DNA of 64,000 bases from positions 1,488,001 through 1,552,000 of the forward strand of contig CP091737.1 of assembly GCA_022010055.1 (NCBI GenBank), written 5' to 3'. Shown here in pieces: positions 9,386 through 19,301 of the stretch; within the stretch, counting starts at the first letter, position 1, and the number at the start of each line of letters is the position of its first letter. Below the pieces are notes generated by a model. That model was not told the origin of the DNA. It was given only the letters and a program-made list of their open reading frames with translations, and made no database searches. Source of the stretch: Treponema sp. (GTDB taxonomy: Bacteria; Spirochaetota; Spirochaetia; Treponematales; Treponemataceae). A program made the translations under genes and the position numbers.

Positions 9386-10295
9386 TTATATTTTTTTATC
9401 GCGTATATGCAATTCATTCATAAGGCGCGACACGTAAGTTCTCTGTATGCCAAGAATTTTTCCAGTTTTCGTCTGATTCCAGCCACATTCATCAAGAATT
9501 TTCAAGATGTAACGCCGCTTAAAATCGTTCAGCGCAGTCTTAAGGCTCTTGTCCTCGTCATCAAACAGAAGCCCCTGACCGCTTTCCGGCTCAGAATGAA
9601 CATAAGCAAGATGCAGATCTTCAGCCTGAATCAAATTTCCATGGCATAAAAGCACGCTTCTTGAAACAACATCCCGGAGCTCAAGAATATTTCCAGGCCA
9701 GGAATAATCCGTCAGCGCCTTTACGGAATTTTTTCTGAAAAAAACCTTCTATTTTTCTATACTTAATAGAAAAGAAGGACAGAAAATTTCTTGCAAGAGG
9801 CTCAATATCCTCTTTTCGCACGCGAAGGGCTGGAATCCGGACAGGAAAAACATTCAGCCTGAAAAACAACCCTTCAATAAAACTGCCTTTTTGAACAAAA
9901 TCGGAAAGATCTTCCACTGTAGATGCAATTATCTTTACATTTATTTTATTTTGAATCAAATCAAGCAGTTTTTCCTGGCAGCCGCGTTTTAAATATCCGA
10001 TTTCATCAAAAAAAATCGAACCATATTCTGAACAAACTTTTTCAAAATCAATCGTCTCCGACGTTCTGCAGTCGAAATAAAAAAACGGCAATTCACTGCG
10101 GCTGCAATTTTCATGGATTATTCTTGCAAAAGTCTTTTTACCGCACCCCAGTTCCCCCATCAAGAGAACAGGAGAATTCGTCGCCGAAGTTTTTCTGATA
10201 ATTTCAAGCAAATCCTTTGTAACCGGACTTGCCGCGACAAAAGTTTCGTTCATAAATAAAACGGCTTCCATTATGACAAAACGCATTGCAACCAT
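9386..10295 (-). CDS. Fis-type AAA+ transcriptional regulator lacking the GAFTGA loop, frameshifted
   Basis: One gene in two frames, with a slip in a T7 run near 9735. In order: Walker A (GELGCGKKT), a shortened insertion region, Walker B (SIFFDEIGYL), the sensor/arginine region FFRLNVFPVRIPALRVRKEDI, then (after the slip) WPGNILELRDVV and a C-terminal Fis helix-turn-helix (KILDECGWNQTKTGKILGI). The ~35 residues that normally hold the GAFTGA sigma-54 contact loop are absent; DFEKVCSEYG leads straight to Walker B. There is no receiver or GAF domain. It lies after cmk-rpsA. The start could be ATG 10295 or the internal Met before NETFVAASP (10250). GAFTGA-less relatives such as TyrR act with sigma-70. 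Confidence 0.78.
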
Positions 10296-10319
10296 ACTAA
10301 GTATAGCCGCAATGCGTTT
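10279..10319 (-). terminator. Nested inverted repeat after rpsA (terminator or operator)
   Basis: Perfect 11-bp arms AAACGCATTGC/GCAATGCGTTT (10279-10289 and 10309-10319) enclose an inner palindrome ATACTAAGTAT. On the minus strand it starts 16 nt after the rpsA stop and is followed only by TTTTGTC, so termination would be weak. The inner part contains TATACT, so it might instead be an operator-promoter of the AAA+ regulator. Confidence 0.5.
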
Positions 10320-10334
10320 GCCGAAAAATCAAAC

Positions 10335-12699
10335 TTATTTATTTTCAGCTTTTTTATCGTTCAGCATATCACCCAGTGTATATGCACCCTGATCATCATC
10401 ATTAGATGTAGACATATACTGAGAAATTTCATCACGCTGCTGCTTTCGCTTATATTCTCTAACAGAAAAAGCCGCTTTTTCTTTTTCTACGTTCACATCA
10501 ACAACAAACACGTTGATTTTGTCGCCGATGTTGTATTTTTTTACAGCTTCCTCGTAAGGAATATCACGGTCATCGCTAAGGTTAGACTTATTAACAAGAC
10601 CTTCAATTCCGTTCGGCGCTTTTACAAAAACACCAAAATCTGTAATTGAAGTTATCTCGCCTTCCAAAGTTGAACCGACTTTATATTCTTCCGCAAACTG
10701 CTTCCAAGGATTTTCTGTAAGCTGCTTGATTCCAACCCTGATGCGGTGATTTTCTGCGTCACAGTCGATAACTACAACTTCAATTTCCTGATCTACAGCC
10801 AGCTCGCTGCCAGGATGCTTAACTTTCTTTGTCCATGAAATGTCATCCGCATGAAGGAATCCATCGATACCTTCTTCAAGCTGAATAAAAGCGCCTGCGT
10901 TTGTGATTTTTACAATTTTTCCAGTTACTTTTGTTCCTTCAGGATATTTTTCCGCAATTGAATCCCAAGGATTTGCAGTAACCTGCTTGATTCCAAGAGA
11001 AACACGTCCGGCCTGAATATCGTAGCCCAGAATCATCGCCTCAACTTCGTCGCCAACTTTAAGCATGTCAGACGGCTTATTGATTTTCTTTGTCCAAGAG
11101 AATTCACTGATGTGAACAAGACCTTCGATTCCTTCCTCAAGCTCGATGAAAGCGCCGAAGTCTGTAAGCTTTGTAACTTTTCCCTAACGACATCATTCAC
11201 ATGGTACTTTTCTTCAAAGTGAATCCATGGATCTTCTGTAAAATGCTTCAAAGAAAGATTGATTCTCTTTTCTGCAGGGTCAAGACGGATAACCTTGAGC
11301 TCAATTTCCTGACCTTTCTTTACAAAATCCTTAGGACGCGCAACGTGTCCCCAGCTCATGTCATTGATATGAAGAAGTCCGTCAAATCCGCCCAAATCGA
11401 TGAACGCACCGAAACTTGTGAAACTCTTTACAGTTCCCTTTACAGTGTCGCCGATTTTTACTTCATTGAAGAAAGCGTCGCGTTTTCTGTCAACTTCTTC
11501 CTCAAGATATTTTCTGCGGTTTACAACCACATTTGCCTTGCTTTCCGAGTACAAACGCTCAATATAAAACTTTGACTTGACATTGAGCAATGATTCCGGC
11601 TTTTCAACCTTCTGGCTGTCTGACTGGCTGATAGGTAAAAATGCATGAATATCACCGCCAAGAGTCACTTCATATCCACCCTTGACAATCTTTGTTATAA
11701 CGCCGTCAACTGCAACCTTATCCTTGAATGCCTGAGAAATTTCTTTCCACATGCGCTTTGAATCTGCTCTTGTTTTTGAAATTTCCGGCCCATATTTTCC
11801 AAATACTTTAGCCAAGAATACTGATACTTTGTCCCCTACTTTTGGCAGGTTACCTGCGAACTCCTGTACGGGGAGTCTACCCTCTGACTTGCATCCTACG
11901 TCAAGAAAAACGTAATCTTCAGAAATTGAAATAACTTCTCCTTCCACGATCTGTCCTTCTTCAGGATTGCTAAGATTATTCAGAGACTCTTCTAATTGTG
12001 TCTGGATAGCGCTCTTGGAGTTCTGAGCTTCTTCCTTTTCCACTTCCATTTCTTCCATTTTGAACCCTTGTTTGTTGATTTTGTCTAATATTATTTCACA
12101 AACACTATCTATGGTCAAGGCTGATGTGTCAATGTAATATGCATCCGGAGCGCGTTTCAAAGCGCCTTCCGCCTTATTTCTGTCAATCTCGTCGCGCTTT
12201 CTTATAGCTTCCTTGATTTCCTCAAGGGTCATGCTGCTGACCCCCTGATTGAACCTGCGTTCCGCCTGGACATCAAGCGAAGCATCAAGATAAATTTATA
12301 GTCGGCATTTGGAAAAACGACCGTTGTCATATCCCGGCCTTCGCAGACAATATCAAGGCTTTTTGTAATTTCCCGCATCCTTTCGTTTACAAGATGACGA
12401 ACCGGCACAAATGCGGAAACCTGCGCAACGTTCTGGCTTACACGGTCATCGTGAAGGTGGGATTCAACATCCGTTCCATTCAGAACAAGATGTGAATTTT
12501 TATATTCAAGTTTCTGTTTTTTACAGAAATCAACAACCTTCTCCTCTTCATCAGGCTGAATTCCGGCATCCAGCATGGCAAGCGTAAGCGCGCGGTAAAA
12601 ACTTCCGCTGTTCAAATACGTAACATTAAGTTTTTTTGCAATAATCGAAGCGATAGTGCTTTTTCCTGTTCCGGCAGGTCCATCAATGGCAATAATCAT
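10335..12699 (-). CDS. rpsA: Cytidylate kinase-ribosomal protein S1 fusion, two frameshifts
   Basis: The N-terminal ~210 residues are CMP kinase: P-loop AIDGPAGTGKST, NSGSFYRALTLAML, and CEGRDMTTVVFP. The frame slips near 12283 (one G missing) and runs on without a stop through a short acidic linker (MEEMEVEKEEAQ) into six S1 RNA-binding domains; each starts with a pattern such as GQIVEGEV, GDTVKGTVKSFTSFGAF or GTKVTGKIVKITNAGAF. A second slip near 11183 (one G missing in AGGGA) breaks domain 4. CMK makes CDP/dCDP; S1 binds mRNA on the 30S subunit. Treponemes are known for this fused form. It overlaps or abuts rluB upstream. Confidence 0.9.
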
Positions 12700-12708
12700 T
12701 CAGGCTCC

Positions 12709-13494
12709 CTATAAATTATTTTTGCGGCAAAGCTTAAGCAGACCAGAAACTTCCTTTTCTGAAAGCTCCCTGAATTCCCCCGGCTTTAACCCGTTTATTT
12801 CTATATTACCGATTCTTACGCGAACCAGTTTTTTTATACCGATTTCTTTAGAGGCAAAGACATTCCGGATTTCACGGTTCTTTCCTTCCACAAGGACAAT
12901 CTTAATTTTTCTGGCATTAAGCTCCACCGCCGACTTGCATTTGTAAAAAACTCCGTCCACGCGCAGACCTTTTTCAAAATCAGCGGCAAGCGTGCGCGGA
13001 AGCGGAACAGATGTCTCCACAACATATTCTTTTTCAATTTCCGCAGATGGATGGGACAGCCTCGAGGCAAAACTTCCGTCATTTGTAAAAATTATAAGGC
13101 CGGAACTGAACATATCAAGCCTGCCAACATTGTAAAGCCGCTCGGAATACTTTTCCTTGAGCAGGGAAACCGCGACCGGACGGTCCTTTTCATCCGCCAG
13201 TGAACAGACATAGCCTGCCGGCTTGTTCAAAAGCACGTAGCGCTTCTTTTCTTCAATGGAAATTTTTTTTCCGTCGACACAAATCTCGTCGCCGTAAGAA
13301 ACTTTTGTTCCCATTTCAACCGCGACATTTCCGTTCACTGTAACACGGCCGTCCGCAATAATCTTTTCCGCGGCACGGCGGCTGGCGACTCCGGAATGAG
13401 CAAGATAAACCTGAAGCCTTATCTGATCTTTTTCTGAATTCTGTTTTTTTTCGTTATCGGGCAAGTTCAAACCTCTGTTCTTCATCTTCGTCAA
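12709..13494 (-). CDS. rluB: RsuA/RluB family rRNA pseudouridine synthase
   Basis: 261 residues, intact. An S4 RNA-binding domain (residues ~28-75, VYLAHSGVASRRAAEKII) precedes the pseudouridine synthase catalytic core with GRLDMFSSGLIIFTND, whose Asp is the catalytic residue. The pattern fits RluB (23S rRNA) best; RsuA-like 16S activity cannot be excluded. Its start lies 41 nt inside the end of scpB, suggesting translational coupling, and its stop is 9 nt from cmk. The scpA-scpB-rluB-cmk order is a common bacterial arrangement. Confidence 0.9.
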   Translation of the reverse strand: MTKMKNRGLNLPDNEKKQNSEKDQIRLQVYLAHSGVASRRAAEKIIADGRVTVNGNVAVEMGTKVSYGDEICVDGKKISIEEKKRYVLLNKPAGYVCSLADEKDRPVAVSLLKEKYSERLYNVGRLDMFSSGLIIFTNDGSFASRLSHPSAEIEKEYVVETSVPLPRTLAADFEKGLRVDGVFYKCKSAVELNARKIKIVLVEGKNREIRNVFASKEIGIKKLVRVRIGNIEINGLKPGEFRELSEKEVSGLLKLCRKNNL

Positions 13495-14002
13495 GTTTCG
13501 GCAAATCAGCGATGCTGTTCAAGTGGAAAAATTTCAGGAAATCTTTTGTAGTTCCAAACTGAACAGGCTTTCCGGGAGCATCGCTGCGTCCGACTTCCTT
13601 TATAAAATTACGCTCAACAAGAAGCCGGATCATATTGTCAACGCCCACACCGCGGATTTGCTCAATTTCGCTGCGGGTAATCGGCTGCTTGTACGCAATT
13701 ATAGACAGAGTCTCAAGCGCGGATTTTGAAAGACGGCCGCTGTTCTTTTCTCCGTAACGCTCTGAAAGAACTCCCCAGAATTCTTTTTTAGGCACAAGGC
13801 TCCAGCCGCCGGTTATAACGGCAAGCTCAATTCCTGAATTTTCCGCTTTATATTTTTCGCCGAGATTTTCAATGCAATGCCTTACAACTTCCTCTGAAAG
13901 CTGCGCGATATTTGAAATTTGTTTTTCCGTCACAGGCTCACTTTCCAGAAACAGAATGGTTTCCACAAGCGCCGTCTCTTTTTCAAGCTCCATTTTTTCC
14001 AA
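13454..14002 (-). CDS. scpB: Segregation and condensation protein B
   Basis: 182 residues, intact. ScpB is a small winged-helix protein that binds ScpA in the SMC condensin complex. Diagnostic segments: ETILFLESEPVTEKQI near the N-terminus, LSKSALETLSIIAYKQPITR, and EIEQIRGVGVDNMI. The listed first codon is TTG (14002); the ATG three codons later (13993) is an equally good start. It lies downstream of scpA with a ~100-nt gap containing no other gene. Confidence 0.92.
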   Translation of the reverse strand: MEKMELEKETALVETILFLESEPVTEKQISNIAQLSEEVVRHCIENLGEKYKAENSGIELAVITGGWSLVPKKEFWGVLSERYGEKNSGRLSKSALETLSIIAYKQPITRSEIEQIRGVGVDNMIRLLVERNFIKEVGRSDAPGKPVQFGTTKDFLKFFHLNSIADLPKLDEDEEQRFELAR

Positions 14003-14105
14003 CCAAAATTATTTTTTTTAAACAGTCATCCCGAAATTCAAGTTTTTTATAAATCGCAAATCCGCCTGCTTTTTTTAAAAACCAGATTCCAGAACCATTT
14101 AGAGT

Positions 14106-14971
14106 TTACTGAATTTTTTCATTTTCTTCACTAAATTTATCGAGTTTATCGATTGTAATTTCAAAATTCTTAAAACTTTCGTGGCTGTCAAGACGGCGGC
14201 ATATTTTTATATCCCCGAAAAGGCGGTTCTGCATAATAGTAATCATCCTGAACTTCACAGCCTCAAGAATCGCCATAAACGCGCAGATTATATCCATCTC
14301 GTTTCCGTTCCGGGTAATCAAATCCGTAAACATGCACTCGTTGTTTTTTTCAAAAAGCTCGTTCATAAGGGCAATTTTTTCGTTCACAGAAATCTCTTCA
14401 TACATATTCAATATTTTTTCATTTGAATAGCGGCTTACCATATTCTTAAAGAGTTTCTGCATCTGCTGGAGCAATTCCCAGGTGTCGACTTCCTTCCATT
14501 CGTTTCGCTTTCATCAAACGGAAGAACACGCTGGATTTTAGAACGCTCGTAGTTCCAGTCTGAATTATCCTCTTTTTCTTCCATAAGCTCAGAAAGTTTT
14601 TTAAATTTCTGGTATTCAATAAGCTTTTCAACAAGCTCATCGCGGGGATCCTCAACATCCTCGTCGTCATAGTTTATTTCAACCGGAAGGAGCATCTTGC
14701 TCTTCATATTCAAAAGCATTGCCGCCCATCTGTAGAATTCGCTCAAGTCGCCAAGGTCTGTCTGAACCGCATAGTCCAGATATTCAAGATACTGTTCAGT
14801 GATAACAGCAATCGGAATGTCGTAAATATTTATTTCACTCTTGTGAATAAGATACCAGAGCAAATCCAGCGGTCCCTCGAACTGTCCTGCCGTGAATTTG
14901 CGCTTGTTTTTTTCGTCCGGATATGAAGCGGCAGAAGCCGCGTTTTTTGATTTTGCCTGTTCTTTTTCCAT
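14106..14971 (-). CDS. scpA: Segregation and condensation protein A, frameshifted
   Basis: The kleisin subunit of the SMC complex. The N-terminal half (from 14971) contains the ScpA hallmark FEGPLDLLWYLIHKSEINIYDI and the ILLNMKSKMLLP-like helix. The frame slips near 14500, and the C-terminal winged-helix part (MYEEISVNEKIALMNELF, then DIICAFMAILEAVKF) continues to 14106. Without the slip the first part ends in nonsense residues. It follows folK by 18 nt and precedes scpB. Confidence 0.9.
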
Positions 14972-14989
14972 ATTATTCTTCCGCCCGAA

Positions 14990-15532
14990 TCACCGTTCAA
15001 GCTCATTTCTGAACTGAACTTGTATTTTTTCAGGACATTTTTTTACGCCCTGGTCAGGCAGTCCGCTCAAAAATTTTTTGAACATTGCCCTTAATTGTTC
15101 ATCGGCAGAAGTTGTTAAAATCTCAAGAGCCGGAAGCAAAACAAATTGCCTTTCCTTAACCCTTGGATGGGGAAGAATAAGCTCCGGCGGCTCATCAACG
15201 ACCATTCCGCCGAATTCTTCTATATCAATATCCAACGGACGCGGACCGAAACGGATTTCCCTGTCTCTGTCACGTCCATATTTTTTTTCTATTTTGTGAA
15301 TTTTTTCAAGAAACACAAAAGGATCCGCCGAATCCTCGGCAAATCCTTTTACCGCCATGTTGAAAAAGTTCTCCTGATTTTCAACGTACATCGGTTTTGA
15401 CTCATAGACACAGGAGAATACCGGAGACCGCAGAAGCCCCTGCAAATCCCGGCAGGCGGCGGCAAGCAGCCCGACCGGATTTTTCCCGAGAAAATATGTA
15501 TTTGAGCCAAGACCAAGCAGAATAGTTTTCAA
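14990..15532 (-). CDS. folK: 2-amino-4-hydroxy-6-hydroxymethyldihydropteridine pyrophosphokinase
   Basis: 180 residues, intact. HPPK catalyses pyrophosphoryl transfer in folate synthesis. Visible motifs: LGLGSNTYFLG at the N-terminus, the HPPK signature RDREIRFGPRPLDIDIEEFG with the two Mg-binding Asp residues, and LPHPRVKERQFVLLPALEI. The start codon is TTG, immediately after the recA stop (TGA-TTG), so it should be translationally coupled to recA. Confidence 0.92.
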   Translation of the reverse strand: MKTILLGLGSNTYFLGKNPVGLLAAACRDLQGLLRSPVFSCVYESKPMYVENQENFFNMAVKGFAEDSADPFVFLEKIHKIEKKYGRDRDREIRFGPRPLDIDIEEFGGMVVDEPPELILPHPRVKERQFVLLPALEILTTSADEQLRAMFKKFLSGLPDQGVKKCPEKIQVQFRNELER

Positions 15533-16677
15533 TCAGAACAAGCCTTCCTGAACAGGAATTTCTGTTTTTGCCGCGGCATCCGGCTTTTCATCGGATTTTT
15601 TAGAAGCTTTTTTCTTATCATCTTTTTCTTTCTTCACAGGATTTCCATCCTTGTCTTTTATCACAAGATTCGGAAAAAGCTGTCCGCGCAAAGTATCTTC
15701 CAGCATTTCGGCAAATTCCGGATTGCTTTCAACAAAGGAAACCGCATTTTCATGCCCCTGGCCGACTTTTATATCGCCTTTTGTAAACCATGCGCCTTTT
15801 TTGTCGACAAGACCATGCTTTACCGCGGAATCAAGCAGGGAAGCATAACGGTTTATACCTTTTCCGAAATAAATATCAAGCTCGACTTTCCTGAACGGCG
15901 GCGCGACCTTGTTCTTTACAACCTTGACCCTTACCCGGTTTCCAATCGCCTCCTCATCACCTTTTCCATCGATTGTCTCAATGCGGCGTATTTCCAGACG
16001 GACAGAAGAATAGAATTTCAGCGCATTTCCACCAGTAGTTGTCTCAGGATTTCCGAACATAACGCCGATTTTCATACGAATCTGATTGATAAAAATCACA
16101 ATGCACTTGCTCTTTCCTACAATAGCAGTGAGTTTTCGCAATGCCTGGCTCATAAGACGAGCCTGCAGCCCCATCACGGAATCGCCCATATCACCTTCGA
16201 TTTCTTTCTGAGGAGTAAGCGCCGCGACAGAGTCAATTACGATAATATCAACCGCTCCGGAGCGCACAAGATTTCCGTAATCTCCAGAGCCTGCTCTCCA
16301 CAATCCGGCTGGGAAACCCACAGGTTATCAATATCCACACCAAGATTTTTAGCGTAAACCGGATCAAGAGCATGCTCGGCGTCAACGAAAGCCGCAATTC
16401 CGCCAAGTTTCTGGGATTCAGCAATCGCATGCAGAGCCAGGGTAGTTTTTCCCGAAGATTCAGGTCCATACATCTCGATAATACGGCCCTTTGGATATCC
16501 TCCGATTCCGAGCGCTTCGTCAAGCAGTATTGAACCAGACGGAATGACTTCTATTCCTTCCATACTGTTCTGAGCGCCAAGCCTCATAAGTGAGTTCTGT
16601 CCGTACTGCTTTTCAATCTGCAGACGGGCCGCTTCAAGAGCTTTAAGTTTTTCTGACATATCTTTAGTTTCTGCCAT
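15533..16677 (-). CDS. recA: Recombinase RecA, frameshifted
   Basis: About 381 residues once one missing G near 16268 is restored ([19 protein letters not shown]). Walker [10 protein letters not shown] at about residues 71-79, Walker B region [15 protein letters not shown]-binding loop [16 protein letters not shown] and the signature [17 protein letters not shown] are all present. The acidic Lys/Asp-rich C-terminal tail is as in other RecA proteins. A strong Shine-Dalgarno (GGAGG) precedes the ATG. It heads a minus-strand cluster with folK, scpA, scpB, rluB and cmk-rpsA. The frameshift in this important gene is probably a sequence error. Confidence 0.95.
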
Positions 16678-16702
16678 ATCGCCTCCAATACCTCCCGCTT
16701 AA

Positions 16703-16731
16703 TATATAGACGAAATTTTGCATTTTTTGAA
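16703..16731 (-). promoter_or_regulatory. Putative recA promoter
   Basis: Minus strand: TTCAAA (16731-16726), 17-bp spacer, TATATA (16708-16703), leaving a ~20-nt leader that contains the recA Shine-Dalgarno. No LexA box is recognised. Confidence 0.45.
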
Positions 16732-16758
16732 ATAAATTACAAAAAAATGATTAAAAAT

Positions 16759-17850
16759 TTACTGATTTTTTATGCTTTGATAAACAGCCTTTCCCAAAAG
16801 CGCAAGCTTTCCGTTTTCTGAAACTATTTTCGCAAGCACCGTGACAGCCCTGTCGTTTTCTATTTTTGGGGGAACAGCAAACTTCAAGGGAACAATTCCG
16901 TCAACTTTTTCCATTGTTTCATAACCGACAAGCAAATCGCACAAAAATTCCGAGTCAGAAGCAACCACATTTGAAATGCGCCCAGACCACGAAATCCAGC
17001 AGTCAAGGTAAAGGGCAGGCTCTTTCTGCACGGCCGAATAAGCGGGCACGTCTTTTATGGTATCAAACGAAGGAATTTCAAGATACGACATCAGAAGCGT
17101 AGCCTTTCTTTTTACCGCGACAGACGCATTGGAATTCAAAATGCGGTTTATTTCAATCTGCGCCATGTTGTCCCGGTAATTCTGAAAATATACCAGAGAC
17201 TTTTCATAGCTTTCATTTATCTGCGAAGAAGAAAGGATATAGGCAAACGAACCGCTGGACAAATCTGTTTCCTGAATATTTTTCCGCTCATCAACAGAAA
17301 GCACAAGCGAAGTCAAATCCGCGCGCGTTCCTTTTTCCGGGCGTGAGACAGGAGCAATCTGAACCGCGACAAAGATTCCAAGGACACAGGCAACAATTGG
17401 AACTAAAACTCCCGCAATTTTATAAGGGTTCAGGCCAAGCGGCGGATAAAACTGCTCTATATCGCCGGTGTCGACCCATTTGCAGATTGTTGAATAGTCA
17501 CCTTTTGTGCGTATAAATTCATTGCGTTTCTTGCAATTTTATTTCCGGGCTCGTAATCAAGCACATCAAGATAATATTGAAGAGCGCGATCCGTGTCGCC
17601 GCGCCTTAGAAAAAGCGCCGCCTGCCCCAGAAGAAGAGTTGTATCCGTAACCCTGATTCTTCTGGCCTTCTGGAAATACGCGGAAGCTGTTCCTGTATCG
17701 CCAACATAAAGGCAGGAAACGGCAAAAAGAAGATAATATTCAAAATTATCCTCATAAATTTCCGCGCGGCTCTGAAGAATCATTATCGCTTTATCAAACT
17801 GGCGCCGCCTCATCATTTTTTTTTGCAGCGGCAAGAACATCAAGCGCCAT
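16759..17850 (-). CDS. TPR protein with a central transmembrane segment, two frameshifts
   Basis: Start at ATG 17850 (Shine-Dalgarno GGAG), giving MALDVLAAAKK. A slip in the A9 run near 17822 leads to TPR helices (RQFDKAIMILQSRAEIYEDN, RRGDTDRALQYYLDVLDYEP). A second slip near 17478 leads through DTGDIEQFYPPLG to a transmembrane helix (IAGVLVPIVACVLGIFVAVQ) and a ~200-residue C-terminal domain in which I recognise no family. Topology suggests cytoplasmic TPRs and an extracytoplasmic tail. It begins 2 nt after the preceding gene, so they form an operon. Function unknown. Confidence 0.7.
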
Positions 17851-17852
17851 CT

Positions 17853-19301
17853 TTACTGCTCCAATTGCCTTATCGCTTCATCCAGTTCGTAGTTCAGCTT
17901 CAAAAGCTCGTCGCGGTTCACCGCATCGCTGTCATCCTGAAGATTCTGTATTCTGTTTATAAGGGTCTGGATGTACTCCGAATCATAGTCTGCAACGTTC
18001 AGTTTTCCAAACGGAGAATTTCCTGTTCTTTCCAGGCCAGAAGCGTTTTCCGGAAATTCAAATTTTTCATCCGCCCCGAAAGAAGGCCTGAAATCATTGA
18101 ATCCAAGCTTGTCCTCTATCATTTTTTTAAGGCTTCCAAGCTGATAAGTCTGGTTCTCAGGATTTTTCCACGCCTTGCTCACAATTCTGTACGCCTCGTT
18201 ATATTTTTGAGCCGCATACAATTCCGAAGCCTTTGCGTAGACATCCCCTTCTGACTCAGAATCCGGCTCTCCATAGGCAGAAATGCTTCCGAACGGCAGA
18301 ACGTATTCTTCACCATCAAGAGGCCGCCCGTCCGTCGCGACCGCGATATAGTATGAAACTTCAAACTGCTCTTCCGGAGAAAGCATTTTTCCTTCCCAGT
18401 TTATGCAGAGCGCGGAATTGTTATACGAAAGGACGGAATCGAATGTGCGGGATGAAATCACCTGCGGAATCCATTTTTGAAGCGCAAGCAAATCCTTATT
18501 GCTCAAAGAAACAGCTTCCGGAGTCTTTATTCCTTCTCCGCAGAAAATAAACTGTATGCCGGCCTTTGCGCTTGAACTGGAAACCCATTTTACTTTATCA
18601 AACCTTCTGTACTGCCGCTCGCCGTTTATAGCAATTTCCTCGGCGGTGGAAAAATGAGGCCCAAGCTGCTCGCCAAGAACCGTGTCGAACACTTCCTTTA
18701 CAGAAAATTTCATAGTCCTGGCGCTTCTGTTCATAACAGAAAGAGTAACTTTTATAACATCGGAAGTAATCTTTTTTTTGGCAAGAAGCTTTTGAGGAAC
18801 GCTTTCAAAAGTAAGCAGGACACGCGCTATATCAGGAACGACGTAGACCATCTGAACGCCGCCATCCGTTTTTCGCGCTCCAATAACGATTCCTATATTA
18901 TTTGTAAGCTTGTATTCTTTTTTTCCTGCAAGAAGCGAAACAAAAGACGATGTAAATTCATCATAGCCGGCAAGAAGAGGAATTTGCGCTCCGTTTTCCG
19001 CAAGCGCATAGAGCTGGAAGCTTCCGACCGCTCCTTTTGCAAGAAACCTTACCTTCCCGACAGTATTGTCTACGGTTTTCGCCCTGAAGTTTTCTTCCTT
19101 TACCACAGGCTCATAGGCAATGCCTGCTGAATTTTCTGATTCGGAGTCAGAAACAATCGTCAGGTCGGTCGCCTCTGTTAAAGAATTCTGAACATTCTTA
19201 GCCTTTTTTGACTTTGAAGCGGAATACGCGGGAACGGAAAAACCTCCGATAAGGCTGAAAGCGGCAAGCGCCGCAAAAAGATTTTTGCCAACATTTTTCA
19301 T
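17853..19301 (-). CDS. Secreted protein of unknown function
   Basis: 482 residues, intact. A signal peptide (residues 1-~27, ending PAYSA) is followed by a Ser/Glu-rich linker and a large beta-rich region (~70-340). The C-terminal ~130 residues are helical (KYNEAYRIVSKAW, and an ending of LLKLNYELDEAIRQLEQ), possibly coiled coil. No family recognised. The start ATG overlaps the TGA of the upstream TPR gene (ATGA), and the stop is 2 nt from the next gene, so the three are tightly coupled and may form one envelope complex (inference). Confidence 0.75.
   Translation of the reverse strand: MKNVGKNLFAALAAFSLIGGFSVPAYSASKSKKAKNVQNSLTEATDLTIVSDSESENSAGIAYEPVVKEENFRAKTVDNTVGKVRFLAKGAVGSFQLYALAENGAQIPLLAGYDEFTSSFVSLLAGKKEYKLTNNIGIVIGARKTDGGVQMVYVVPDIARVLLTFESVPQKLLAKKKITSDVIKVTLSVMNRSARTMKFSVKEVFDTVLGEQLGPHFSTAEEIAINGERQYRRFDKVKWVSSSSAKAGIQFIFCGEGIKTPEAVSLSNKDLLALQKWIPQVISSRTFDSVLSYNNSALCINWEGKMLSPEEQFEVSYYIAVATDGRPLDGEEYVLPFGSISAYGEPDSESEGDVYAKASELYAAQKYNEAYRIVSKAWKNPENQTYQLGSLKKMIEDKLGFNDFRPSFGADEKFEFPENASGLERTGNSPFGKLNVADYDSEYIQTLINRIQNLQDDSDAVNRDELLKLNYELDEAIRQLEQ

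Noticed and set aside
16678..16758. A LexA/SOS box upstream of recA
   Set aside because: No recognisable palindromic SOS operator is present in the short upstream region.
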